The translations under genes were made by a program, and so were the position numbers. The notes beneath the pieces were generated by a model. The model ran no database searches, was not told where the DNA came from, and saw nothing but the letters and a program-made list of their open reading frames with translations. From positions 186,001 through 250,000 of the forward strand of contig NZ_JACOFW010000002.1 of NCBI RefSeq assembly GCF_014284305.1: a stretch of DNA of 64,000 bases, read 5' to 3'. This document shows positions 27,279 through 36,130 of this stretch, piece by piece. Position 1 is the stretch's first letter; every line of letters begins with the position of its first letter. Source of the DNA: Affinundibacterium seohonense. Its GTDB lineage: Bacteria > Pseudomonadota > Gammaproteobacteria > Burkholderiales > Burkholderiaceae_D.

Positions 27279-30200
27279 CTACACGCTCTCTTTCAACAAA
27301 CGCAATAAGGCTTCAGTATCCATTCGTCCCGCCGCATCACCACCATCCAATAAACTATCCGCTAGATCACGCTTTTCTGCATGCAATGCGAGAATTCTTT
27401 CTTCTATGGTGTCCTGCGTCACCAGTCGATAAATCGTCACCGGACGTAGTTGCCCCATGCGGTGGGCGCGATCAGAGGCTTGGTCTTCTACTGCTGGGTT
27501 CCACCAAGGGTCGAGGTGAATCACGTAATCGGCGGCAGTTAAATTTAAACCAGTGCCGCCTGCTTTTAAACTGATTAAAAAGATGTCGCCTTTACCCGCT
27601 TGAAAAGCATCGACGCGCTTTTTACGTTCTAACGCAGGCGTGCTGCCATCCAGATATTGATAGGCAATGCCTTGTTCATCTAGCCAAGCGCGCACGATGG
27701 CTAAGTGATCGACGAATTGACTGAAGACTAAAGCCTTGTGGCGATTGTCGAGGAGCTCTTCCACCGTGTGTTGTAAGACCGCGAGCTTGCTGCCACTGAT
27801 GTTGGCGTTCTTCATCACTAATTTGGGATGGCAGCAGAAGCGACGTAGCTTGGTGATCTCTGCCAACACCTGCATCGATTTGCCCGCTGTCGGATCGATC
27901 TGCGCAATCTTGTCGATGGCTTCTTGTCGCAGTGCTTCGTACAAATGACGCTCTTCATCGCTGAGTTCCACTTGCAAATTGATTTCAGTGCGCGGTGGTA
28001 ATTCACTTAAAACTTGCGTCTTCGTTCTGCGCAAGATGAAAGGTTGAATCAGCTTCTTTAAATGCGCACGAACCGCTTTGTCACCACGTTCAATTGGATG
28101 ACTAAATTTGTCGGCAAAATTGTCTTTCGATCCCAATAAACCCGGATTGATGAAGCGGAATAAATTCCACAATTCACCCAAATGATTTTCTACTGGTGTG
28201 CCGCTGGCGATCATCTTGAAATCAGCGGTCAGTGCCATCGCCGCTTGACTGCGTTTGGTCGCGGCATTTTTGATGACCTGTGCTTCGTCTAGCACCACGC
28301 TATGCCAATGTTGGGCGGCAAAGGCAGCTGCATCTTGTTGCAACATGCCATAACTAGCGATCACGATATCAAACGCACCTAGGTCGTTCAATGAGCGATC
28401 TTGCTGATAAGCGCGGATCTTTAGAGTGGGGGCGAAGCGGGCAACTTCACTTTGCCAATTCATCGCGACCGAAATAGGCGCGACTACCAAGGCGGGCCCA
28501 TTCGGTGCGCGATCCACCAACAGCGCTAAAGTTTGTACGGTTTTACCTAAACCCATATCGTCTGCTAAACAAGCACCAACGCCCCATTTGGCTAACTTGG
28601 CTAGCCACTGAAAACCTTCTAGTTGATAGTCGCGCAATTGGGCTTGCAAAGTGGATGGTACTTGCGGCACGAAGCTGGCGAGCGCATCGAGTTTTTCGAC
28701 TTGCTCACGCCATGCTTTATCGACTTTGAGCTCTCCCACTTCGTCGGCTAATTCAGCCAACGCTGGTGCGGCTAAGGAATTGATGCGTATGCCGTCTTTT
28801 CCACTTAGTTCAGCGAAGTGGCGTAATTCATCTAAACGTTTGCGGAAGCTATCAGTCAAAGCGAGGAAATCATTCTCGCCGATTTTTAAGAAACGACCTT
28901 TGCTGGTTTCTGCCATTTGCATCAGCTCGCGTAATGCCAATACCCGACCATCATCGAGCGTGACTTCACCACCAGCGACAAACCATTCACCTTGCTTCTT
29001 AATGCTCAAGCGCATATTGCCAAGCGAGCGTTGCCCTTGCAGGCGGAAGCGTTCGCCTTCAGGCCAGACTAATTGCAATTGCTCTTCAGGGATGGCTTTG
29101 AGTTGGCTTAATAATTCCAGACATTGTTCAGGTGTTTGCCACTGCCATTCATTGTTGTTTTCTTCGGCTTCGTCGAAGGCTGCACAGCTCTTGAGTAAGC
29201 TTTGTAATGCGGTATTTTCTTGAGTCAAATCGCGACTTGCTTGCACGGTTTGCCCATCGATTTCACCCAGCACATTGGCCGCACCTTTGCCGGGTGTGAA
29301 CCAACCACCTTCGGCGAGTGGCCGCACTAATAATTGCAAACGCAAACCTTCTTTGAGTGGCAGTAAATGCGCAAACAAAGTGGGATCCGCCGCGACCGTA
29401 TGGATGTGCTGTGCTAACTCTGGTAAATCAGAATGGATCGCCAAATGCGGCGCGATCGCCGCGATGACATCGACTAGCTGTGCTTTTGCCGCGCTTGGTA
29501 CCGTGAGGCCGGAACCGAGGATGCCAGCGATCTGTTTAATCTCTGCGCTGGAACTATAAATGGCCAAACGGGTTGGTGTTTCTTTGCGGGCGACATAGGC
29601 TTGTTGTGCTGTGATCGCTGGTTCTAATTGCAAGCTGATGTGATCGTTTTTTTCTTTAAGAAATAAGGCTAATTCGCCTTTGACGATATCGATGCGAATA
29701 TCGGGCGCGTCGCTCCAATACACCTGCGGATGATTGACTAGTAGTGGTAAAGCTTTCTCGGTATCTAAGTTATATTCGACATTGCCGTAGTAGCCGTCCA
29801 TACTTTTGCGTATGCAATTGGCGATCTGTTTATCTTGTGAGGTCAGATACGGTAAGCTATCTTGCTCTTGCGCTAAACGCTTTAAGGCAACCGGGCGACC
29901 TTTGCTCCACACACCTTTGGCGTTGACTTTTTGTTCGCGTGGTTCTAGTCCTGCATGATCGCGTAATAGCGTTAACAACCAGACTAATCTTTGTTCGCTG
30001 ATTGGTTTGCTGTTGTCATTGCTGGTATTGAGATTTAATTGACTTAGTGCCGTTAAGGCGCGTTGCCAAGATTCTTCGCGTTGCAAGACTTGGTATAGCG
30101 GCTTGAGTTGACGCTGGGCGTGCCAACCATCCATTTGCGGTGCGTCAGCATAATGCTTGACCAACAGCGCATCAGCTTCGGCCGCCAGCCAGTGATAGCC

Positions 30201-31364
30201 GTGTTTGACATAAAGTTGATAGGCACCGCGTAAACGCTGATGTGCATCTTCACGCAGCGGTTCACTTTCCCAAAATAATGCCAGACTCTCAAATAAAGTT
30301 TCTACTCCGAGTTCCCGTTGCAAGATATAGCGTTGCGCTTTGAGTGGCACACCTTTAGCGAGATGATTGGTGAGGGATTCCAATAGAAAATAAGTGAACG
30401 CATCGTTTTGCTTAATGCCATCATCGACATGTTCTTTGAGCTTTTTACGATTATCTGTGTTGTCTACGGCGAGCAAACAAACGGTGTAGAGCAAGCCAAG
30501 CAAATCTGCAAAATGCACTTTGCGTTTGCCGGTACTTTTTTTGATGGTTTTGCTGATGTTGTCGATCTGCGCAAGAGCCGCGGAATAATCAGCACGAATA
30601 ATCGCCATTGCAAAAGCATGGGTGCCGCGATGTTCTTCCAAACAGTAGGGCTCTATGTCGGCGACGAAAGCAAAATCACCGCGCAGCAAGGCTTGCCAAA
30701 TCAATTGTTCAGTAATGAAATAGACACATTCACCGAGGCTGTTCAGATGGGTTTGCGCATACTGATAGGCCTTATGACTATCACCCGCTGACCAGTTCGT
30801 TTGAAAGAACAAATCCGATAGCAGCACCGCTTTGGCAACTTCCGAAAACTGCGCAAAGATCGTCTGCCCTGCCACGCTCTCAAACAGTTGTTCAGCCAGG
30901 TTTTTTTTCTCGCCCGTACGGGCTTCAAAAAATTCATGGCGCCAGTAGCCGATGCCATCGGTTTCATTGATTAAACAAGAGAAGAGTAATTCACGTCGGC
31001 AAAAAGCAGCATTGTGGACCTTCCAATGTTTGTATTCTTCATGCTTACTCAAAATCATACGAATGCTGCTGACCCATGCGGCTATATCGTTATGCTCAAG
31101 CAAATGACAGAGCACGGGCATTTGCAAATCTGCATTGAGAGCATACCCTTTGCCACTAATCGGTGTTACCAAATGTTTTTCATGCAGCACGGCTAATTGA
31201 TCACGGACGGCAATTACGCCCGGTACCACGCCAGCTTTGCCAAACGATTCGCGGCGCTGCAATAGCAGCTCTAGCATCACGTTCTGACTCAGCGGTGCGT
31301 CGAATAGCGCTAAGGCGTACAAAAATGGGAGTTCGTGCGCGTCCAGATGATCGAATTGGTGCAT
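27279..31364 (-). CDS. Very large SNF2-family DEAD/DEAH helicase
   Basis: 1361 residues. The SNF2 ATPase occupies the C-terminal third: motif I ADDMGLGKTVQ (about residue 940), motif II VLDEAQVIKN (about 1025), motif III ASGTPVENHLGELW, motif V LKAGGTGLNLTAADYVIHLD and motif VI SDRAHRMGQ. The N-terminal ~850 residues are mostly helical repeats with no known catalytic motif; no SWIM zinc motif was seen. RapA-like in motor type only; it lacks the RapA N-terminal Tudor-like layout. No restriction, methylase or nuclease gene is next to it, so a defence role is not supported by context. Confidence 0.92.
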   Translation of the reverse strand: MHQFDHLDAHELPFLYALALFDAPLSQNVMLELLLQRRESFGKAGVVPGVIAVRDQLAVLHEKHLVTPISGKGYALNADLQMPVLCHLLEHNDIAAWVSSIRMILSKHEEYKHWKVHNAAFCRRELLFSCLINETDGIGYWRHEFFEARTGEKKNLAEQLFESVAGQTIFAQFSEVAKAVLLSDLFFQTNWSAGDSHKAYQYAQTHLNSLGECVYFITEQLIWQALLRGDFAFVADIEPYCLEEHRGTHAFAMAIIRADYSAALAQIDNISKTIKKSTGKRKVHFADLLGLLYTVCLLAVDNTDNRKKLKEHVDDGIKQNDAFTYFLLESLTNHLAKGVPLKAQRYILQRELGVETLFESLALFWESEPLREDAHQRLRGAYQLYVKHGYHWLAAEADALLVKHYADAPQMDGWHAQRQLKPLYQVLQREESWQRALTALSQLNLNTSNDNSKPISEQRLVWLLTLLRDHAGLEPREQKVNAKGVWSKGRPVALKRLAQEQDSLPYLTSQDKQIANCIRKSMDGYYGNVEYNLDTEKALPLLVNHPQVYWSDAPDIRIDIVKGELALFLKEKNDHISLQLEPAITAQQAYVARKETPTRLAIYSSSAEIKQIAGILGSGLTVPSAAKAQLVDVIAAIAPHLAIHSDLPELAQHIHTVAADPTLFAHLLPLKEGLRLQLLVRPLAEGGWFTPGKGAANVLGEIDGQTVQASRDLTQENTALQSLLKSCAAFDEAEENNNEWQWQTPEQCLELLSQLKAIPEEQLQLVWPEGERFRLQGQRSLGNMRLSIKKQGEWFVAGGEVTLDDGRVLALRELMQMAETSKGRFLKIGENDFLALTDSFRKRLDELRHFAELSGKDGIRINSLAAPALAELADEVGELKVDKAWREQVEKLDALASFVPQVPSTLQAQLRDYQLEGFQWLAKLAKWGVGACLADDMGLGKTVQTLALLVDRAPNGPALVVAPISVAMNWQSEVARFAPTLKIRAYQQDRSLNDLGAFDIVIASYGMLQQDAAAFAAQHWHSVVLDEAQVIKNAATKRSQAAMALTADFKMIASGTPVENHLGELWNLFRFINPGLLGSKDNFADKFSHPIERGDKAVRAHLKKLIQPFILRRTKTQVLSELPPRTEINLQVELSDEERHLYEALRQEAIDKIAQIDPTAGKSMQVLAEITKLRRFCCHPKLVMKNANISGSKLAVLQHTVEELLDNRHKALVFSQFVDHLAIVRAWLDEQGIAYQYLDGSTPALERKKRVDAFQAGKGDIFLISLKAGGTGLNLTAADYVIHLDPWWNPAVEDQASDRAHRMGQLRPVTIYRLVTQDTIEERILALHAEKRDLADSLLDGGDAAGRMDTEALLRLLKESV

Positions 31365-31517
31365 GGAATGTTGATGATTGAGGATTGCAGATGAAGTCGC
31401 GATTTTACCTGATCTACTGGCTTACCCGTTGACTTGAAAAATTAGCTCTTTTCACAAAAAAGTGCTGATAATATGACGCGCATCTGTATTGAGCGCATTG
31501 TTTTCAATGAAAAACTT

Positions 31518-32030
31518 ATGATTATTCTAGAAACATCTCGTCTCATTTTGCGCCAAATGCTTGGTGATGATGCTGCATTTATGTTGTGCCTGTTAAATGA
31601 ACCGTCTTGGTTACGATTTATCGGTGATCGCGGTGTGCGTAGTCTTGACGATGCCAGAAACTATATCTTGGATGGTGCGGTTGCCAGTTATGCGCGCCAT
31701 GGATACGGGTTTTATTTGATGGAACGGAAAGATACGGGTGCTGCCATCGGTATGTGTGGATTGGCGAAGCGCGACTATCTGGAGCATGCGGATATCGGAT
31801 TCGCATTGTTGCCGGAATATATGGCGCATGGCTATGCCCATGAAGCGGCCATTGCTGTTGTTGACTACGCCAAACTGAGTTTGGGTTTGCCACGTTTATT
31901 GGCTACGACCCGAGTTGACAATACCAGTTCGATCCAATTGTTGGAAAAAATCGGCATGCACTTTGAAAAAACGATCTTGCACCCTGACGGTGATAGAGAG
32001 TTGAATTTATTTTCCATCGATCTTGTCTAG
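31518..32030 (+). CDS. GNAT acetyltransferase (RimJ/RimL-like)
   Basis: 170 residues from the ATG at 31518 (MIILETSRLILRQ is the usual beginning); an ATG at 31473 in frame would add 15 residues. Acetyl-CoA binding motif A is in IGFALLPEYMAHGYAHEA, with the RimJ-like NTSSIQLLEKIGM near the end. Likely acetylates an alpha-amino group or small molecule. 8 bp before a small membrane-protein gene. Confidence 0.85.
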   Translation: MIILETSRLILRQMLGDDAAFMLCLLNEPSWLRFIGDRGVRSLDDARNYILDGAVASYARHGYGFYLMERKDTGAAIGMCGLAKRDYLEHADIGFALLPEYMAHGYAHEAAIAVVDYAKLSLGLPRLLATTRVDNTSSIQLLEKIGMHFEKTILHPDGDRELNLFSIDLV

Positions 32031-32038
32031 GTCAAACC

Positions 32039-32371
32039 ATGATTCTTAATTACCGATCCCCGGCCCTTCATGGTTTCCTGACTTTCGCTATTTTTGTCGG
32101 GCTAACTGCCTGCAGCTCTGATACGCCGCTGGGTTTTGCTGCAGCTTGCATGTTGAGTGCCATTTTCGCCTGGTTCCGACCTTGTTATGTGCCATTTGTG
32201 TTTGGTGCATCGTTCGCTTTGTTGTTGGCAGGTTTGCTTAGTTTCCTGTTGATAGATGGCGCCGATGCGCTGATGCTGCTGCCGTATATGTCAATTAGTT
32301 TCGCCTCCGCCGCACTGTTAGGGTTTGTACTAGGGCGATTTCTGAAGTTGATCTTTATACGATTTTTTTAA
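32039..32371 (+). CDS. Small hypothetical membrane protein
   Basis: 110 residues, almost entirely three to four hydrophobic helices. The N-terminal part contains LTACSSD, which looks like a lipobox, but the surrounding helices make an integral membrane protein more likely. Follows the acetyltransferase gene by 8 bp. Not recognised. Confidence 0.6.
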   Translation: MILNYRSPALHGFLTFAIFVGLTACSSDTPLGFAAACMLSAIFAWFRPCYVPFVFGASFALLLAGLLSFLLIDGADALMLLPYMSISFASAALLGFVLGRFLKLIFIRFF

Positions 32372-32427
32372 TTCAATATGTCGAGTACATCGGCAAGGTG
32401 CGCACGGCAATCGTTTGCGCTTTTGGG

Positions 32428-32634
32428 TTAAATGATCGGTGTTGGCGTCAGTGGTGTTTTGTTTTGTGGTGTGTCATTGATGTTGATAATTTTTTCAGAG
32501 GCTTCTGAACTGATGCTTTCGACATGATTTTTCCCATCAGCAAAGTTGACTTTGAGCGTGATTCTGGTGTCAACATCAGCCTGAATTAACAAGTAGGTGC
32601 TGGCTGCTGCCCCTATTGCCGTCATTGGTTTCAT
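32428..32634 (-). CDS. Possible small hypothetical protein
   Basis: 68 codons from an ATG with a short hydrophobic start (MKPMTAIGAAASTYLL) and a hydrophilic, Pro/Thr-rich tail. Could be an exported peptide, but the ribosome-binding site is weak and no family is recognised. The remaining bases 32635-32832 hold nothing I can identify. Confidence 0.3.
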   Translation of the reverse strand: MKPMTAIGAAASTYLLIQADVDTRITLKVNFADGKNHVESISSEASEKIININDTPQNKTPLTPTPII

Positions 32635-32832
32635 GCAAAAAGCGATGTGGGCTAGTCCATGACATCCGCTAGTGTTTTCGATATCGTTATTAGTGCATGA
32701 AAAGCATTGCCATGCGCAGCTGCATTGACAGGGTGTGACGTTTTACCGCAAAATCACAAGGCCACAATCGAGTTAAAATAGGAAACTCTGAATCTTTCAA
32801 TAAAGTGGCGTAATTAGCTGCTCGCTGGTCTC

Positions 32833-33375
32833 ATGTTAAGTCAAACAACAACACTGACAATACGTCAAATGCTGCCCACAGACATGGATAGCATTATGCA
32901 AATTCAAGCCCTGTGTTATAGCGGCGATATTCCAGAGTCAAGACACTCATTAAGCGCAAAATTACAGGTTTCACCAACTACTTGTTTTGTCGCGCAAGAT
33001 GGCGCACAGATTATTGCCTATCTGATTGCGCTACCGTGGTCGCTACAAGCACCGCCGGAATTAAACGCACCCTCGTGTGTGTTACCAGCTGATCCTGACT
33101 GCATCTACTTGCATGACCTGTCGGTAACACCTAGTGTCCGCGGTAGCAAAATTGGGGGCGGGCTGGTCGCTCAATTGTTTGATCTTTGCCGTCGCTTATC
33201 TTATTCGCAGCTGAGTTTGGTTGCGGTACAGAATTCGGCCGATTATTGGCGGCGTTTTGGTTTTACAAATCAGCGTTTGAATTCCTTAATACGGGAAAAA
33301 CTGGCAAGCTATGGTGATGGGTCGGAATTCCTAGTGTGCCAAGTTGATGGGGAATGGCCAACGGCACCAGATTGA
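32833..33375 (+). CDS. GNAT acetyltransferase
   Basis: 180 residues. Motif A is YLHDLSVTPSVRGSKIGGGL, a good acetyl-CoA binding loop, followed by LVAVQNSADYWRRFGF. N-terminal LTIRQMLPTDMDSIMQIQ is typical of the fold. Substrate unknown. It precedes the guanidine riboswitch. Confidence 0.85.
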   Translation: MLSQTTTLTIRQMLPTDMDSIMQIQALCYSGDIPESRHSLSAKLQVSPTTCFVAQDGAQIIAYLIALPWSLQAPPELNAPSCVLPADPDCIYLHDLSVTPSVRGSKIGGGLVAQLFDLCRRLSYSQLSLVAVQNSADYWRRFGFTNQRLNSLIREKLASYGDGSEFLVCQVDGEWPTAPD

Positions 33376-33419
33376 AAAACACGGTGCCTTTTGTTAAAGC
33401 GTGAATTACAATTGATCTA

Positions 33420-33468
33420 GTCAGTCTGGACGACCTGCTGACGGTAGTTTTTTCTGGGACGACCCTGA
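33420..33468 (+). promoter_or_regulatory. Guanidine-II riboswitch (mini-ykkC)
   Basis: Two small hairpins with ACGA tetraloops, the defining feature of the guanidine-II class: hairpin 1 at 33420-33442, stem GTCAG/CTGAC with inner GG-ACGA-CC (loop 33430-33433); hairpin 2 at 33453-33468, GGG-ACGA-CCC with outer CT/GA pairs (loop 33459-33462). A 10-base U-rich linker separates them, and the GGAG ribosome-binding site of the exporter gene lies 13 bases further (33482-33485). In the known class, guanidinium makes the two loops pair with each other and exposes the ribosome-binding site. Its position in front of an SMR gene is the classic genomic context. Confidence 0.88.
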
Positions 33469-33490
33469 TTAATTCTCTTTTGGAGTCGGT

Positions 33491-33811
33491 ATGAACTGGG
33501 TAGTCTTATTGTGTGCAGGCATGTTTGAAATTGTGTGGGCAATTGGTTTGAAATACAGTCATGGTTTCACACGCTTTTGGCCCAGCCTGATTACTGTTGC
33601 AGCGATGCTGATCAGCGTCGTCCTATTGGGGTATGCCATGAAAACCTTACCCGTCGGTACCGCCTATGCGATCTGGGTCGGCGTTGGTGCGCTCGGTACT
33701 GCGGTGTTTGGTATTGTATTGTTTGGGGAGCCTCTGAATCTGATTCGCGTGCTGAGTTTAGTGCTCATTTTATGTGGCATTATCGGATTGAAATTAAGCA
33801 GCACGGCGTAG
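33491..33811 (+). CDS. gdx: SMR-family guanidinium exporter Gdx (SugE)
   Basis: 106 residues, four membrane helices. Conserved Glu of the transport site in [20 protein letters not shown] (residue 13), and [19 protein letters not shown], both typical of the Gdx/SugE subtype rather than the polyaromatic-exporting EmrE type. Exchanges guanidinium for protons as an antiparallel dimer. Preceded by a guanidine-II riboswitch, which strongly supports the substrate. Confidence 0.95.
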   Translation: MNWVVLLCAGMFEIVWAIGLKYSHGFTRFWPSLITVAAMLISVVLLGYAMKTLPVGTAYAIWVGVGALGTAVFGIVLFGEPLNLIRVLSLVLILCGIIGLKLSSTA

Positions 33812-33919
33812 TGCGACTTGGGTTTGGTAGAGTCGATTCATTGATGTTAGTCGACTTATATTGCCAGGGTTGAATACTACCAATCGGAACGCTTGGCACT
33901 ACTCAATTTTTTAGTCACT

Positions 33920-34588
33920 ATGCATTTATTTAAATCTGTCTATGTCCAAATAAACATCAAATTTTTTCATTTGGTTTGCATTGTTGGTTTGCTCTTTGTT
34001 CCTCATGGCATTCCTGAGGCCATCGCCCAAAGCAGCGAGTACGGGAGGCGTATCGAGGCCGAAATGCGCCTGAGTCCGCAGGACATTGACAGGTTCGAAA
34101 AATTTCAACCGCCGGAAGATAATCTCAAGCCTCTTAATCCAAATCAAACTTTAGATTTGAAGACGGAGGATTGGCTTGGTAACGCCATTTATGCCACCAA
34201 AGATGCCGGCCCATATACCCTTGTTGTGACATTGATTGGCAAGGCGACAGCCGCTGGCGATGTTAGCACCTTGTGGAATTCCGGTTGGCGTCTAGGCGAT
34301 GGCGCGGAACGAACCGCATCTTTTCCTGGTTTGTCCAAATTAAGTGTCAAGGCCGGTCAGCGGGTGGAAATGACGAAAGCAAGCCAGCCTATGCGTTTTA
34401 AAGAATCACAAACGATTCGACCTTTGTTAGCGTTGGTGAGAGCAAAAAACTTTGCATTTGAATCGATGACCGTACAGGTCTGGTCAGGTGTAGGAGACAA
34501 TTCATGGAAAGACATTTTGCTGTCATTCCGTTGGCTCATAGGTGGTTTGGTTTTCTTATTGCTCAGATGGTGGTGGGTAAAGCGCTGA
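33920..34588 (+). CDS. Hypothetical exported protein with C-terminal membrane helix
   Basis: 222 residues from the ATG at 33920. Signal peptide ends around AIAQ-S; the mature part has no family I recognise, and residues ~200-218 form a membrane helix ending in a basic tail WWWVKR, so the protein is anchored with its bulk in the periplasm. A repeat-free beta-rich region with WNSGWRLGDG lies in the middle. Confidence 0.65.
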   Translation: MHLFKSVYVQINIKFFHLVCIVGLLFVPHGIPEAIAQSSEYGRRIEAEMRLSPQDIDRFEKFQPPEDNLKPLNPNQTLDLKTEDWLGNAIYATKDAGPYTLVVTLIGKATAAGDVSTLWNSGWRLGDGAERTASFPGLSKLSVKAGQRVEMTKASQPMRFKESQTIRPLLALVRAKNFAFESMTVQVWSGVGDNSWKDILLSFRWLIGGLVFLLLRWWWVKR

Positions 34589-34785
34589 ATGGGTTTATTT
34601 GAGCTACAGCGCGGGATTGAACGCTGGGCGTAAGATTCGCTGATTCCTCGCAAATCCTAAAGTTAAGTGCTGAGAAAAATTAAGGCTTTACGAAGTTGAA
34701 GTTAGCTTGCTACAATTAAAAACAGATCGGCCTAGCTGATTCGTTTTTCACAATCTCTGAGAACAACAATAAAAAGGAGCTCATC
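34589..34785 (+). promoter_or_regulatory. Promoter candidate for the rtcB-prfH operon
   Basis: A sigma-70-like promoter can be read as TTTACG (34687-34692) and TACAAT (34711-34716) with an 18-base spacer. This would give a leader of about 245 bases before rtcB. I found no sigma-54 site (TGGCAC-N5-TTGCA), unlike the E. coli rtcBA operon under RtcR. Confidence 0.4.
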
Positions 34786-34848
34786 ATGAATTCAATCAAC
34801 CTGCACCCACAACACGCTTTTATTTTTAGCGGGTTGCGCCAGGCTTAA
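34786..34848 (+). CDS. Putative 20-residue leader peptide ahead of rtcB
   Basis: A short ORF in the leader of the rtcB-prfH operon: ATG at 34786 with the strong ribosome-binding site AAAAAGGAG six bases upstream, 20 codons, TAA at 34846. The peptide is MNSINLHPQHAFIFSGLRQA. The RBS is much better than that of rtcB itself (only AGG 11 bases upstream), and two hairpins follow the stop. This layout is that of a translation-sensing leader: slowed or stalled ribosomes on the ORF could change the downstream folding. The coding potential itself is unproven; homologues in related genomes would decide. Confidence 0.45.
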   Translation: MNSINLHPQHAFIFSGLRQA

Positions 34849-34863
34849 GCATATCTCCTCGAC

Positions 34864-34907
34864 CTGATTGATCTGATTTGTCAGATCGAATCAGTAGAGA
34901 GACTCTA
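34864..34907 (+). promoter_or_regulatory. Hairpins between the leader ORF and rtcB
   Basis: Hairpin 1 (34864-34894): CTGATT-GATCTGA, loop TTTG, TCAGATC-G-AATCAG, i.e. 13 pairs with one bulged base. Hairpin 2 (34895-34907): TAGAG-AGA-CTCTA. They lie 15 bases after the leader ORF stop and 63 bases before rtcB. No T-run follows, so control of translation or RNA stability is more likely than termination. Confidence 0.55.
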
Positions 34908-34969
34908 TCGCAAGATTGACTGCCAATACGTCCTGGTGACGACCTGCATTTTTCACAGGTTGAAACTCA

Positions 34970-36130
34970 ATGGGCAATTCCTCATTACAAATCATCGCAG
35001 ATAATGTGTCTGTGATCGCCTCACCAACAACATGGATTGAAGGAGGCGCAATCCAACAATTACAAACCACAGCAAAGCTACCCGGTATGCGTCGTGTCGT
35101 CGGCATGCCTGACTTACATCCGGGGCGCGGCTATCCGGTGGGCGCAGCTTTTTTTTCAATCGGACGCTTTTATCCCGCTTTGATCGGTGGCGATATTGGC
35201 TGCGGCATGCGTTTCTTAAAAACCGATCTCACTATTGGCAAATTATCCCTCGATAAATTGGTCAAACGATTGGGTAATATTGATGCGCCTTTAACTGAGC
35301 ACAGTGACTTTTGGCAAGAGCGCGTCGATGCGTATCAGATGCGCGACACAGGCTTTGAACGAAGCTTGGGGAGCATCGGCGGTGGTAATCATTTTGCCGA
35401 GTTACAGCAATTTGACGAGATCTACGATCGCGCGGTCTTCGATAGTCATGCACTAGATCGTCAGCAAGTCATGCTCTTGGTACACAGCGGTTCGCGCGGT
35501 TTTGGCGGGCAAATTTTACGTCAGCATATTGATCACTTTGGCCATGTTGGACTGCTCGCAGGCTCATCGGCTGCTGCCGCTTATTGGTCACAACATGCCA
35601 GAGCTTTGCAGTATGCAGAGGCAAATCGTAGTCTCATTGCGGAGCGTATTTGCGCCAATCTCTCGACCACGGCGGATGTTGTTGTAGATGTTCATCATAA
35701 TTTTTTGAGTGAAGTCTGTATCGATGGTGAACATGGTTTTTTGCACAGAAAAGGCGCGACACCAGCCGACCCAGGACTGCTGATCATTCCGGGCTCACGT
35801 GGTGATTATTCCTATTTAGTGCAAGCGCTTGATACGGAATATTCGAGTATCAGTCTATTTTCACTCGCTCACGGTGCAGGTAGAAAATGGATGCGTAGCG
35901 AATGTGAGCCACGATTGAGTAAGCGTTTTACTGCAACACAATTAAGTCGTACCGCGCTGAATAGTCGGGTCGTTTGTCATGATAAAGCTTTGATTTTTGA
36001 AGAAGCACCAGAAGCTTATAAACCGATTGATACGGTGATTCATTCTTTGCTGGAGGCTGGTTTGATTCGCCTTGTTGCTAAACTTAAACCCTTGGTTAGT
36101 TACAAAACGTCGGGGGCTTGCTGCGTATGA
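34970..36130 (+). CDS. rtcB: RNA ligase RtcB (PrfH-associated RtcB2 type)
   Basis: 386 residues. GTP-dependent 3'-phosphate/5'-OH RNA ligase. Conserved: DLHPGRGYPVG, GGDIGCGM with metal ligand C78, GGGNHFAEL with H141, VVDVHHNF, and AHGAGR with H301, the residue guanylylated in the family. The ATG at 34970 follows an in-frame TGA, so the start is firm. Its TGA overlaps the ATG of prfH. RtcB proteins of this length with a downstream prfH form the RtcB2-PrfH module, reported in E. coli to repair 16S rRNA cut at the decoding centre by ribotoxins such as colicin E3. No archease, RtcA or RtcR is nearby, which fits. Confidence 0.95.
   Translation: MGNSSLQIIADNVSVIASPTTWIEGGAIQQLQTTAKLPGMRRVVGMPDLHPGRGYPVGAAFFSIGRFYPALIGGDIGCGMRFLKTDLTIGKLSLDKLVKRLGNIDAPLTEHSDFWQERVDAYQMRDTGFERSLGSIGGGNHFAELQQFDEIYDRAVFDSHALDRQQVMLLVHSGSRGFGGQILRQHIDHFGHVGLLAGSSAAAAYWSQHARALQYAEANRSLIAERICANLSTTADVVVDVHHNFLSEVCIDGEHGFLHRKGATPADPGLLIIPGSRGDYSYLVQALDTEYSSISLFSLAHGAGRKWMRSECEPRLSKRFTATQLSRTALNSRVVCHDKALIFEEAPEAYKPIDTVIHSLLEAGLIRLVAKLKPLVSYKTSGACCV

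Noticed and set aside
28651..29223. 190-codon plus-strand frame within the SNF2 gene
   Set aside because: Shadow of the helicase reading frame; Ser/Ala/Lys-rich translation without fold.
27279..31364. A DISARM or other named defence system around the SNF2 helicase
   Set aside because: Neighbours are a LysR regulator, a transporter and an acetyltransferase; no methylase, phospholipase D or nuclease partner.
34589..34785. Sigma-54 promoter for rtcB as in E. coli
   Set aside because: No GG/GC pair at -24/-12 spacing was found and no RtcR gene is present.
34828..34846. Short resemblance of the rtcB leader to a stretch of the 3' part of 16S rRNA (GGGTTGCGCCAG)
   Set aside because: About a dozen bases recalled from memory; too short and not in the decoding centre to support rRNA mimicry.
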